Assembly (NCBI GenBank): GCA_026989715.1
Contig: JALSIU010000080.1
Location: forward strand, 1-26,169
Length of the DNA stretch: 26,169 nt
From: Methylomonas sp.
Lineage (GTDB): Bacteria; Pseudomonadota; Gammaproteobacteria; Methylococcales; Methylomonadaceae
Reading direction: 5' to 3'
Shown piece by piece: positions 14,341 to 21,846 of this stretch (its first letter is position 1; the number at the start of each line of letters is the position of its first letter). The position numbers and the translations under genes were made by a program. The notes beneath the pieces are model-generated. The model was not told the origin of the DNA. It ran no database searches and saw only the letters and a list, made by a program, of their open reading frames with translations.

Positions 14341-14512
14341 TTACAAAAAACCAATAAGCAATAAAAATAGCGGAAATAATTCCCGCGCAATCAGCTATTA
14401 TCCCACAGGCAAGTGCATGACGAATATTTTTAATACCGACTGAGTTAAAGTACACAGCTAAAACAATTGCATAATGGTTGATACATAAGCTGTAATTGAT
14501 GAGCGCAGGCAT
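14341..14512 (-). pseudogene. C-terminal remnant of a nucleoside-recognition (SpmA/SpmB-like) membrane protein
   Basis: A minus-strand frame reads 'HYAIVLAVYFNSVGIKNIRH' and then 'ALACGIIADCAGIISAIFIAYWFF' (about 14476-14345). From memory this matches the end of SpmB-type nucleoside-recognition (gate) proteins, which finish in 'YVLAVYFGSVGI++TRHAL..GL+AD.AG+IAA'. Only about 45 residues of a protein normally of several hundred are present. The frame has an upstream in-frame stop at 14531-14533, no ribosome binding site, and reads past its expected end into the mtaB start. I interpret it as a 5'-deleted gene that once preceded mtaB. It could instead be a short membrane peptide gene, but nothing in the upstream sequence supports that. 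Confidence 0.5.
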
Positions 14513-14639
14513 TGTGACTTGAGTATATTTTTAGTGGGGACGTTTGTAGCAAGCGGAATATTAAAAATATGACACTGTTATGAATGTATTGATTTATATT
14601 GTTTCTTTTTTAGAAACAAACTAATAACATTTTTGTGTA

Positions 14640-14667
14640 TTGTTAGTTTTTTGCGCTCCTGTATAGT
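14640..14667 (+). promoter_or_regulatory. Candidate promoter of the first small membrane protein
   Basis: TTGTTA (14640-14645) and TATAGT (14662-14667) are spaced 16 bp. The -10 and its flank (TATAGTATG) recur upstream of the second paralogue, and a 'TTGAATGAYTTAT' block (14685-14697) follows both, so the leader was duplicated with the gene. Confidence 0.5.
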
Positions 14668-14714
14668 ATGGCACATAGACTTAATTGAATGACTTATCGC
14701 GACAGGGGTGTGCA

Positions 14715-14867
14715 ATGACTGATTTACAAAAAGATACATTGGTTGGTTTATTATTTGTAACAGGAATTTTTGGGTTTATTTCAGGTGCATTTGTTGTTTC
14801 AGCACTTGTATTTGCAGTATCTGCTATTTTTAGCAATATGAACCGAACGCAAAGTTTGCCGAATTAA
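14715..14867 (+). CDS. Small single-span membrane protein, copy 1
   Basis: The 50-residue peptide starts 'MTDLQKD', continues with a hydrophobic span 'VGLLFVTGIFGFISGAFVVS' to 'FAVSAIF', and ends in the polar tail 'SNMNRTQSLPN'. I chose the ATG at 14715 because AGGGG lies six bases upstream and its N-terminus matches that of a second copy at 15164. An in-frame ATG at 14685 would add ten residues lacking in the paralogue. The span is rich in Gly, Ser and Ala with small-residue spacing, suggesting tight helix packing or oligomerisation in the inner membrane. It has its own candidate promoter and a strong terminator, so it is probably an independent, well-expressed transcript. I do not recognise the family. 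Confidence 0.75.
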   Translation: MTDLQKDTLVGLLFVTGIFGFISGAFVVSALVFAVSAIFSNMNRTQSLPN

Positions 14868-14955
14868 GTTTAATTTTTATTTTTTCATGTAGTTTATTCT
14901 CTTGTTGTACTTATAGACATAGGTTTCTCCTCGTTATCTTTGTTTATCTTTTTCG

Positions 14956-14989
14956 CGCCTAGGGCAATTTGTTCTAGGCGTTTTTTTTT
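14956..14989 (+). terminator. Intrinsic terminator of copy 1
   Basis: CGCCTAG (14956-14962) pairs with CTAGGCG (14974-14980), followed immediately by nine T residues. This is a textbook rho-independent terminator 89 bases after the stop of copy 1. Confidence 0.92.
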
Positions 14990-15102
14990 GCCTGCTGTTT
15001 TTATGGTTGTTTTCTAAGTAATTGATTTTAAATTATATTGTAAAAATAAAAAATCATTATAAAAATGTGATTGAGTTTGGATATTCGTTTTTTGTGTCGG
15101 TA

Positions 15103-15108
15103 TATAGT
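15103..15108 (+). promoter_or_regulatory. Candidate -10 of the second small membrane protein
   Basis: TATAGT, followed by ATG-AC, mirrors the element upstream of copy 1. The conserved 'TTGAATGATTTAT' leader block follows at 15132-15144. No good -35 at 16-18 bp is visible, so a regulator may be needed. Confidence 0.4.
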
Positions 15109-15163
15109 ATGACTCAAGTTAAGAAATTTTTTTGAATGATTTATTTAAGTCTGAGGAATGAAT

Positions 15164-15310
15164 ATGAATGATTTACAGAAAGATATTTTTGTGGGTTTAT
15201 TATTTGTGATGGGTATTTTTGGATTTGCTTCAGGGCTTTTTGTTGCCTCTGCAGTGGTTTTTGCCTTGTCTGCTATTTTTAGTAATATGCGTTTTACGCA
15301 GTTAAATTAA
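15164..15310 (+). CDS. Small single-span membrane protein, copy 2
   Basis: The 48-residue peptide starts 'MNDLQKDIFVGLLFVMGIFG' and ends 'SAIFSNMRFTQLN'. It matches copy 1 at about 35 of the first 46 positions with no gaps. The N-terminal 'DLQKD', the span core and 'SAIFSNM' are unchanged, while substitutions in the span stay hydrophobic, which indicates selection on the protein. GAGGA at 15153-15157 is well placed for the ATG at 15164; the in-frame ATG at 15158 is too close to it. Its leader, trailer ('TTCTCCTGTTGTAC') and terminator mirror those of copy 1, so a block of about 450 bp was duplicated. Family and function are unknown. Confidence 0.78.
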   Translation: MNDLQKDIFVGLLFVMGIFGFASGLFVASAVVFALSAIFSNMRFTQLN

Positions 15311-15390
15311 GTGATGTGATTGTCTCGTGTGTTTTCTCCTGTTGTACCCGTAAGTATTGATTGGATAGCGAATCATACTTAACTATATAA

Positions 15391-15424
15391 CGCCTTTAGC
15401 CGTATGGCTACAGGCGTTTTTTTT
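15391..15424 (+). terminator. Intrinsic terminator of copy 2
   Basis: CGCCT-T-TAGCC (15391-15401) pairs with GGCTA-C-AGGCG (15406-15416) around a GTAT loop, with a single mismatch and then eight T residues. It lies 80 bases after the stop of copy 2 and upstream of the convergent gloA end. Confidence 0.92.
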
Positions 15425-15474
15425 GTCTTGAATAGATTTTAAGTGCAATAGTGGGAAAGGTGGGCGTTTTGAGG

Positions 15475-15915
15475 CTACCAGTTGCCGGTATTAATCATAG
15501 AGGCCCAAGGTTCGCTAGTTGCAAGGGGCTCTCCTTTTTGTAGCAGCTCTATGGAGATGTGGTCAGGAGAGCGGATAAAAGCCATGTAACCATCTCTCGG
15601 AGGACGATTGATGGTCACGCCACTATCGAGTAATTTGCGGCACGTTTGATAAATATTATCTACTTCAAACGCAATATGACCAAAATTGCGCCCACCGTTA
15701 TAAACTTCGCTATCCCAGTTATAGGTTAATTCTAAAAGGGGGGCTTGGTTTTTTTGTGCTTGTTCGCAATCTTTCGGTGCATGTAAGTAAACTAAGGTAT
15801 AACGACCTTCGTTGCTTTCAATGCGGTGTGATTCTTGTAGTCCGAGTTGTTGGCAATAAAAATGGAGTGATGCATCGAGGTCTTGTACTCTGACCATGGT
15901 GTGTAAATAGCGCAT
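15475..15915 (-). CDS. gloA: Lactoylglutathione lyase (glyoxalase I) GloA
   Basis: The 146-residue protein isomerises the methylglyoxal-glutathione hemithioacetal to S-lactoylglutathione in the cytoplasm. The four metal ligands of glyoxalase I are visible: His5 ('LHTMVRV'), Glu62 ('LLELTYNW'), His80 ('FGHIAFEV') and Glu123 ('SIELLQ'). 'NGGRNFGHIAFEVDNIY' is highly typical. The short length suits a bacterial Ni-type enzyme, though the metal is not proved by sequence. AAGGA precedes the ATG. The gene is last in a same-strand run and starts 11 bases after ubiC. Confidence 0.95.
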   Translation of the reverse strand: MRYLHTMVRVQDLDASLHFYCQQLGLQESHRIESNEGRYTLVYLHAPKDCEQAQKNQAPLLELTYNWDSEVYNGGRNFGHIAFEVDNIYQTCRKLLDSGVTINRPPRDGYMAFIRSPDHISIELLQKGEPLATSEPWASMINTGNW

Positions 15916-15926
15916 ATGACGTATCC

Positions 15927-16487
15927 TTAATGATTCAAAATGGCGGGTAAAAAGAACTCACTGACCAGCAGCGGGTGATGATTAATGGCATAAATAGTTC
16001 GGCGACCCCATAATGCTTGTTCTATTTGGGCTTGTTGACGAACGGCAGGATGCCATAGATGACAGGGGATTTTTGTTATTTCTAATGCAAGCCGTTCAAG
16101 TTTGGGGTAAGAAAAAATAACCTCTCCGAGTGGCCGACTCCCTAAATGTGATAAGTTATGCTGGGCGCTACGTACCGTTTTTTGTGGAATAATGGTGCGT
16201 GCAAGTACCAGCGGTATATCATCTGCATAGAGTAGCACTTCACGCGTGAGAGTATATTTATTAGGAGAGTGTTTGAGGAGGTTATTTTCGGAGATAAAAG
16301 CGCGTTGCCAATGATTTTTAATGACTTGCACACGCACGCGTGCGCCATAGTAGTTACGTAGACGCTGAGTAATGGAGTCAGCCTCATAAATCCATGATGC
16401 AACCGCATCAGGAATCAGCAGGCGACTGCGCAAGCGATTGCAAAACCAAGTCGGTTCTTGTGGGTATAAGCTGCTTTTATTATTCAA
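15927..16487 (-). CDS. ubiC: Chorismate lyase UbiC
   Basis: The 186-residue protein splits chorismate into 4-hydroxybenzoate and pyruvate, the entry to ubiquinone synthesis. Conserved blocks are 'LTREVLLY' with Arg82, 'ARTIIPQKT', 'LGSRPLGEVIF' (115-125) and 'LWGRRTIYAINHHPLLVSEFFLP' around the catalytic Glu177 (quoted in part). It begins with TTG at 16487; GAGG lies within the last codons of recG just upstream, and the gap to recG is five bases, so translational coupling is likely. ubiA, its usual neighbour, is not in the window. It is slightly longer than the E. coli enzyme because of an N-terminal extension. Confidence 0.92.
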   Translation of the reverse strand: MNNKSSLYPQEPTWFCNRLRSRLLIPDAVASWIYEADSITQRLRNYYGARVRVQVIKNHWQRAFISENNLLKHSPNKYTLTREVLLYADDIPLVLARTIIPQKTVRSAQHNLSHLGSRPLGEVIFSYPKLERLALEITKIPCHLWHPAVRQQAQIEQALWGRRTIYAINHHPLLVSEFFLPAILNH

Positions 16488-16492
16488 TCGCT

Positions 16493-18583
16493 TTAAACCT
16501 CAGCATATTGGGTGCTTGTACCGAGCCAACGTTCAATGAGTGGCTGAATATTTTCCGGGCACGTTTTTTGGATGATGCGAACAGCGGCGGGAACCTGTTC
16601 CAATAGTGCCGCATCTCGCTCTAAGTCGGCTATTTTGAAATGAATTTGGCCGGTTTGCCGCGTTCCCATCATTTCCCCTGGGCCGCGTAATTCTAAATCT
16701 TTTTCTGCAATAATAAAACCGTCACTGGTTTCTCTTAAGATATTAAGTCGTTCTCGTGAGGTATTTGATAGCGGTGGTTGATACATGAGCAGACAGAAAC
16801 TATCATCTGTTCCACGACCTACTCGGCCGCGTAATTGGTGTAGTTGTGATAATCCTAAACGCTCCGGGTTTTCAATAATCATTAAGCCAGCATTTGGTAC
16901 ATCTACACCGACTTCAATAACGGTTGTCGCTACCAGCAAGTCGAGTTCATGTTGTTTAAATGCTTGCATGATACGTTCTTTTTCAGAGGCTTTCATACGT
17001 CCGTGTACCAAACCGATGCGTACGTTTGCCAGCATTTGGGTGAGTAGGTTCGCCGTATTTTCTGCCGCTTCGCATTGCAATACTTCAGATTCTTCAATTA
17101 AGGTGCATACCCAATAGGCTTGCCGCCCTTGCTTAACCCAGTCGCTGATTTTGGCAATAATTTCGGGGCGGCGATCACTTGGCATGGCGCGGGTAATGAC
17201 GGGAATTCTACCCGGGGGCAATTCATCAATAATGGATATATCCAAATCAGCATAATTGAGCATGGCTAAGGTACGCGGAATGGGCGTGGCGGTCATAATA
17301 AGCTGGTGTGGTTTAGTTTGTTTTTGTTGGCCTTTATCGCGTAAAGCTAGGCGTTGGTTGACACCAAAGCGGTGTTGTTCATCAATAATGATCAGTCCAA
17401 GACGGGCAAAATTAACGGCATCTTGGAAAAGGGCGTGTGTGCCAATAATAATGCCTGCATTGCCCGAGGCGATATTTTGCAAGGTTTGTTCGCGTTTTTT
17501 ACCTTTTAGCTGGCCGGTTAAATAAGCGATGTTTGTATTAAATTTTTGAAACCAAAGACTAAAATTGCGTAAATGTTGTTCCGCCAATAATTCAGTCGGT
17601 GCCATAATGGCTACTTGGTAATGACTGCTGAGTGCAAGCAAAGCCGCATAAGCGGAGACGACCGTTTTGCCGGAGCCAACATCGCCTTGTATTAAGCGTA
17701 ACATTGGTGAGTTACTTGCACAGTCGCTTTTAATGTCGGCAATCACTTTTTGTTGGGCTTGGGTTAGGCTAAAGCTCAGATTGCTTAAAAATTGCTCCGT
17801 TTGCTGAGAGCTGCAAGTTAAAAGGGGGGCTTGCCAGTGTTTTTCTGTGGCCTTATGGTGCAATTGACTTAATTGGTGTGCAATAAACTCTTCAAAAGCG
17901 AGGCGTTTGAGTGCGGGATTGGGTGTGTTGAGCAGTATTGCAACCGACATGCCAGGCTGGGGGGCGTGTAAACTATTTAAAGCATCTTGTAAGCTTGGGT
18001 AGTGGTAGTGCTGTAGTAATTGTTGGGGTAATAAATCAGGTAATGCATCGGGGTGCGTATTGTAAAGTGCCAGCGCTTGTTGTACAGCCTTTCTGATATT
18101 GGCTTGGCGCAAGCCTTCTGTTAGGGGATAAATGGCACTTAGGGTATCACTGGTCACGCAGTCATTGATATCACGAATGATTTTATATTCCGGGTGAATC
18201 ATTTCATAACCGGAGTAGCCGGTTTTGACTTCGCCAAAACAACTGATAAGCGTACCGGTTGATAAGTGATTATGTTGTGCCGCGCTGAAATGAAAAAAAC
18301 GTAGGCTGAGGTAGCCTGTATCATCGCTTATTTGGCAAAGCAACATGCGCCGCCCCCGATTGGAGATGGAGCAAGATGTGACACGCGCACAAACAAGTGC
18401 TGTGGTGTCGGCGGATAAGGCATGAATGGGCTGAATACGTGTGCGGTCTTCGTAACGGATGGGTAAGTGAAAGATTAAGTCACGAATACGACGAATGTGC
18501 AGTTTTTCTAAACGTATGACTGTTTGGCCTCCGACACCTTTTAATGATGCGACTGCCTGATTAAGCATGGCCTGTGAATTCAT
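16493..18583 (-). CDS. recG: ATP-dependent DNA helicase RecG
   Basis: The 696-residue protein remodels stalled replication forks and branched recombination intermediates. The N-terminal wedge/OB domain covers about 1-230 ('LKGVGGQTVIRLEKL', 'HLPIRYEDRT'). Helicase motifs follow: 'QGDVGSGKT' (299-307), 'APTELLAEQH' (328-336), 'DEQHRFG' (401-407), 'TATPIPRT' and 'VIEVGVDVPNA' with 'QLRGRVGRG'. The length is normal and no motif is broken. A gap of 113 bases separates it from ridA upstream; ubiC follows after five bases. Confidence 0.97.
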   Translation of the reverse strand: MNSQAMLNQAVASLKGVGGQTVIRLEKLHIRRIRDLIFHLPIRYEDRTRIQPIHALSADTTALVCARVTSCSISNRGRRMLLCQISDDTGYLSLRFFHFSAAQHNHLSTGTLISCFGEVKTGYSGYEMIHPEYKIIRDINDCVTSDTLSAIYPLTEGLRQANIRKAVQQALALYNTHPDALPDLLPQQLLQHYHYPSLQDALNSLHAPQPGMSVAILLNTPNPALKRLAFEEFIAHQLSQLHHKATEKHWQAPLLTCSSQQTEQFLSNLSFSLTQAQQKVIADIKSDCASNSPMLRLIQGDVGSGKTVVSAYAALLALSSHYQVAIMAPTELLAEQHLRNFSLWFQKFNTNIAYLTGQLKGKKREQTLQNIASGNAGIIIGTHALFQDAVNFARLGLIIIDEQHRFGVNQRLALRDKGQQKQTKPHQLIMTATPIPRTLAMLNYADLDISIIDELPPGRIPVITRAMPSDRRPEIIAKISDWVKQGRQAYWVCTLIEESEVLQCEAAENTANLLTQMLANVRIGLVHGRMKASEKERIMQAFKQHELDLLVATTVIEVGVDVPNAGLMIIENPERLGLSQLHQLRGRVGRGTDDSFCLLMYQPPLSNTSRERLNILRETSDGFIIAEKDLELRGPGEMMGTRQTGQIHFKIADLERDAALLEQVPAAVRIIQKTCPENIQPLIERWLGTSTQYAEV

Positions 18584-18634
18584 GGTGAGTGCTTATCATC
18601 TTCGAGTGCAGTTATTTCAAATGAAAGGCTGCGA

Positions 18635-18660
18635 GTTGCCGAAACAGTAGCGTCGGCAAC
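18635..18660 (-). other. Stem-loop between ridA and recG
   Basis: GTTGCCGA (18635-18642) and TCGGCAAC (18653-18660) form an 8-bp stem with a 10-base loop in the 113-base gap. No U tract follows on the minus strand, so it may be a partial attenuator or an mRNA processing or stability element inside the operon. Confidence 0.4.
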
Positions 18661-18696
18661 CTTAGGTGGCGGGGGGTTAAAATGAATGGTTTATTG

Positions 18697-19095
18697 TTAA
18701 TGGTACTCAGGCGGTCTTAATTCCATAATGGCATCCATTTCAACGGCAACCCCTTTCGGTAAAGCGGCCACGCCAACTGCAGCTCGTGCAGGGTAGGGCT
18801 GGCTGAAATAAGTTCCCATAATTTCATTGACGATAGGGAAGTGCGATAAGTCGGTTAAAAAGACATTTAATTTCACAATATCGGCCAAATCGCCTCCGGC
18901 GGCTTGTGCGACGGCGCGTAAATTTTCAAAAACTTGGGTGATATGTGCATTAATATCACCATCTAAAATTTCCATGGTTGCAGGGACTAATGGAATTTGG
19001 CCTGATAAATAAACGGTAGTGCCCACTTTAACCGCTTGTGAGTAAGTGCCAATGGCTTGTGGTGCCGCATCGGTTTGAATGATTTCTTTATGCAT
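18697..19095 (-). CDS. ridA: RidA family enamine/imine deaminase
   Basis: The 132-residue YjgF/YER057c/UK114 protein hydrolyses reactive 2-aminoacrylate and related imines. Typical blocks are 'IGTYSQAVKVGTTVYLSGQI' (15-34), 'ENLRAVAQAAGGDLADIVKL' (57-76) and 'YPARAAVGVAALPKG' with the substrate-binding Arg104, then 'VEMDAI' with Glu120. It lies nine bases after spoT, an arrangement common in gammaproteobacteria. Start and length agree with the family. Confidence 0.95.
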   Translation of the reverse strand: MHKEIIQTDAAPQAIGTYSQAVKVGTTVYLSGQIPLVPATMEILDGDINAHITQVFENLRAVAQAAGGDLADIVKLNVFLTDLSHFPIVNEIMGTYFSQPYPARAAVGVAALPKGVAVEMDAIMELRPPEYH

Positions 19096-19104
19096 GATAA
19101 AACC

Positions 19105-21279
19105 TTATTTTTTAGTTCGGGTAATTTTTAAAATAATAAATAATTTTTTCAGTTGCCGCATAATGTTGGCTAAATGCACTCTATCCTTGACCGTCAAGGT
19201 GATAATGTCAACTGATACGCGCGGGTCTTGACTAATAATATTAACATTTTCAATATTGGATCCCATCTTGGAAATCGTTGAAGCAATGGTCGCTAAAGTA
19301 CCTGGCTGATTTAACAATTCGATACGAATTTCTGCCGAGTAGTCACCACTGACTTCTTGGCTCCACTCAACTTCTAGCCATTCGGTGGATTTTTTATGCT
19401 CACCGGTGCAGTTTTTACATTCATGGTGGTGTACAACAATACCTTTGCCGGGGTTGAAATAGCCAATAATAGGATCGCCGGGGATAGGGCGGCAACATTT
19501 CGCTAAATTAATCACCATGCCTTCCGTCCCTTTGATGATTAGCGGTGTTTCTTTGCGCGGCTCCGTGTCATCTAATTTAATGGCGGCATTAATATCGTCC
19601 TGTATTAAATGTTTAGCGATTAAAAAGGGCATTTTATCGCCTAAACCAATTTCTTCAAATAACTTATCTAATGTAGTGATGTTAAGTGTTTTTAGCAGTT
19701 GCATAAACATTTGCTCACTAATGTCAGATAAGCTTTTGCCTATATCCAATAATTCTTTCTCTAATAGGCGGCGACCTAGGTTAATGGCTTCTTGTTGCTT
19801 GAAGTTTTTGAGGTAGGTGCGAATGCCCGAACGTGCTTTGGCCGTGGTGACATAGCTTAGCCAAAGTGGATTTGGCCTCGCCCAAGAGGCAGTAATAACT
19901 TCGACTGTCACACCATTTTCTACTTGTGTTTGCAAAGGCACCAAGCGTTTGTCGATACGTGCGGAGACGCAGGAGTTGCCAATATCGGTATGGACGGCAT
20001 AAGCAAAATCAATCACACTGGCATTATAGGGTAGCTTGATAATATTGCCTTGTGGTGTAAAAACAAAGACTTCTTGCGGAAACAGGTCGACTTTTAGGTT
20101 TTCAATAAATTCGAGTGAATTACCCGTGCTTTTTTGCATTTCCAATAAATCACGCACCCATTCCGATGCACGGTTTTTAGACATGGCGTGTGCGTCATCA
20201 TTGTCTTCAGATTTATAGAGCCAGTGTGCGGCAATACCTGATTCGGACATGCGGTGCATTTGATGAGTACGAATTTGGATTTCAACCGGCATACCAAAGG
20301 GGCCGATTAAAATGGTGTGCAGTGACTGGTAGCCGTTTGCTTTGGGCAAGGCGATATAGTCTTTAAATTTTCCTGGAACAGGTTTGAACAAATTATGCAC
20401 AATGCCTAATACCCGATAACAGGTATCAACATCGCTACAAAAAATACGAAAAGCGTAGACATCGTAAATATCAGAGAATGTCAGTTTTTTATTTTGCATC
20501 TTTTTATAGATGCTATAAAGATATTTTTCACGCCCCTCGACCTCACAGATAACGTTTGCTTGATGCAGACGCGTTTTAATTGAATTGGTGATGGTTGCAA
20601 TGACTTCTTTGCGATTACCGCGTGCTTTTTTGACCGCATTTTTCAAAATACGGTAGCGCATGGGGTGAATGGCCTCAAAGCATAAAGATTCTAGTTGATG
20701 CCGGATATTGTTCATGCCTAAACGATTGGCGATAGGCGTGTAAATATCTAAGGTTTCTTTAGCAATGCGGCGTTTTTTTTCCGGGCGCATGACGCCAAGT
20801 GTCTGCATATTATGCAAACGGTCGGCTAATTTGACCATAATGACGCGTAAGTCTTTAGCCATGGCCAAGCACATTTTGCGGACATTTTCTGCTTGTGCTT
20901 CGGCTTGCGTTTTATTATCGAGCTTGGTTAACTTGGTTACACCATCAACTAAGTTGGCAACTTCTTCGCCGAAGAGTTCGATAATGTCGTTTTTACTTGC
21001 TGTCGTGTCTTCGATGACATCGTGTAAAATGGCCGCTGTCACGCCATTGACATCCATGCGCATTTTAGCCAGCGAAATGGCGACAGAAAGCGGATGACAA
21101 ATAAAGGCTTCACCGCTTTTTCGGCGTTGGCCTTGGTGGTGTTTCGCACCAAATTGATAGGCTTGGAAAATTTTTTCCAGTTGTTGAGGGTCTAAATAAT
21201 CGCTAGAAATGCTGTGCAACTGATCTAGCAAAAGTTGCTCAGGACTTTCCGGAAGGTCAATATTATCCTGAGCGTTCAT
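19105..21279 (-). CDS. spoT: Bifunctional (p)ppGpp synthetase/hydrolase SpoT
   Basis: The 724-residue RSH protein controls the stringent-response alarmone. The HD hydrolase domain has 'HHQGQRRKSGEAFICHPLSV' (47-66) and 'HDVIEDT' with His86-Asp87, so hydrolysis is predicted active. The synthetase domain has 'GKFKDYIALPKANGYQSLHT' (303-322) and 'VEIQIRT' (332-338). The acidic hydrolysis-type and synthesis-type residues both appear kept, hence bifunctional. A TGS domain follows ('VFTPQGNIIKLPYNASVIDF', about 405-465), then the conserved Cys block 'CCRPIPGDPIIGY' and a C-terminal ACT domain. The neighbours rpoZ (three bases upstream) and ridA are classic for spoT. Confidence 0.97.
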   Translation of the reverse strand: MNAQDNIDLPESPEQLLLDQLHSISSDYLDPQQLEKIFQAYQFGAKHHQGQRRKSGEAFICHPLSVAISLAKMRMDVNGVTAAILHDVIEDTTASKNDIIELFGEEVANLVDGVTKLTKLDNKTQAEAQAENVRKMCLAMAKDLRVIMVKLADRLHNMQTLGVMRPEKKRRIAKETLDIYTPIANRLGMNNIRHQLESLCFEAIHPMRYRILKNAVKKARGNRKEVIATITNSIKTRLHQANVICEVEGREKYLYSIYKKMQNKKLTFSDIYDVYAFRIFCSDVDTCYRVLGIVHNLFKPVPGKFKDYIALPKANGYQSLHTILIGPFGMPVEIQIRTHQMHRMSESGIAAHWLYKSEDNDDAHAMSKNRASEWVRDLLEMQKSTGNSLEFIENLKVDLFPQEVFVFTPQGNIIKLPYNASVIDFAYAVHTDIGNSCVSARIDKRLVPLQTQVENGVTVEVITASWARPNPLWLSYVTTAKARSGIRTYLKNFKQQEAINLGRRLLEKELLDIGKSLSDISEQMFMQLLKTLNITTLDKLFEEIGLGDKMPFLIAKHLIQDDINAAIKLDDTEPRKETPLIIKGTEGMVINLAKCCRPIPGDPIIGYFNPGKGIVVHHHECKNCTGEHKKSTEWLEVEWSQEVSGDYSAEIRIELLNQPGTLATIASTISKMGSNIENVNIISQDPRVSVDIITLTVKDRVHLANIMRQLKKLFIILKITRTKK

Positions 21280-21281
21280 TA

Positions 21282-21530
21282 TTATAACGTAGGCGTTGCA
21301 ATTGAAGGGGCAGCTGACTCACCGACTTGGTGCAGTGCATCAATATTTTCAGGTGTTACAAATCCTTCTGCAATTTCGCGTAAGGCTAAAACAGTAAATT
21401 TATCTTTTCCACGCGGTAGAAACTCTTCTGCGCCTTTTTCTAGTTGACGCGCTCTTTTAGAGGCTAATAAAACTAACTCAAAACGATTTTCAACATTTTC
21501 TAAACAGTCGTCGACGGTAACTCGTGCCAT
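21282..21530 (-). CDS. rpoZ: RNA polymerase omega subunit RpoZ
   Basis: The 82-residue omega subunit helps assemble RNA polymerase and, in gammaproteobacteria, forms part of a ppGpp binding site. 'MARVTVDDCLENVENRFELV' and 'ASKRARQLEKGAE' are diagnostic, with the poorly conserved tail starting near residue 60. It precedes spoT by three bases. gmk, often directly upstream, is absent; instead a 316-base gap leads to the divergent uvrC. Confidence 0.96.
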   Translation of the reverse strand: MARVTVDDCLENVENRFELVLLASKRARQLEKGAEEFLPRGKDKFTVLALREIAEGFVTPENIDALHQVGESAAPSIATPTL

Positions 21531-21846
21531 TTTGTAAACCTTTTATGGATTTTTAATAAATTATTAAATGACCGACTATTATAAGAGAATTTTGTATTGT
21601 AGGGGAGAGTATTTGTGCTAGTAGAGCAATATTTTGGTGTATTTAAGGTGATATAGGTCTCATTTAGGCAATAATTTGTTATGGCTTTATAAGTGATGGC
21701 ATAATTTTTCCGTGATGTATAAAATAATGCCATTGTGGTGAGGTGTTGTGTGAACAATAAATGTACTTAGAATTTGAAATATTAGAATTTAATAGCGTGG
21801 GGGGCGTTCTTAAATCCTCCTCCTGTTTTGCTGTGAGCGTGTAATC
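21531..21846. other. Divergent promoter region rpoZ / uvrC
   Basis: This 316-base AT-rich stretch holds no convincing gene. On the minus strand a TATAAT (21583-21578) lies about 50 bases before rpoZ, without a good -35. On the plus side ATGGCAT (21696-21702) and ATGCCAT (21727-21733) form an inverted repeat around a TATAAA-like element, a possible operator. No riboswitch or terminator was recognised. Confidence 0.5.

Noticed and set aside
14669..14685. Sigma-54 promoter (TGGCAC...) before small membrane protein copy 1
   Set aside because: The -24-like TGGCAC is present, but the -12 GC element is missing and the second copy has TGACTC instead.
21500..21757. 85-codon minus-strand frame in the rpoZ/uvrC gap
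   Set aside because: It has low-complexity Tyr/Thr/Asn-rich translation of AT-rich DNA, overlaps rpoZ and lacks a ribosome binding site.
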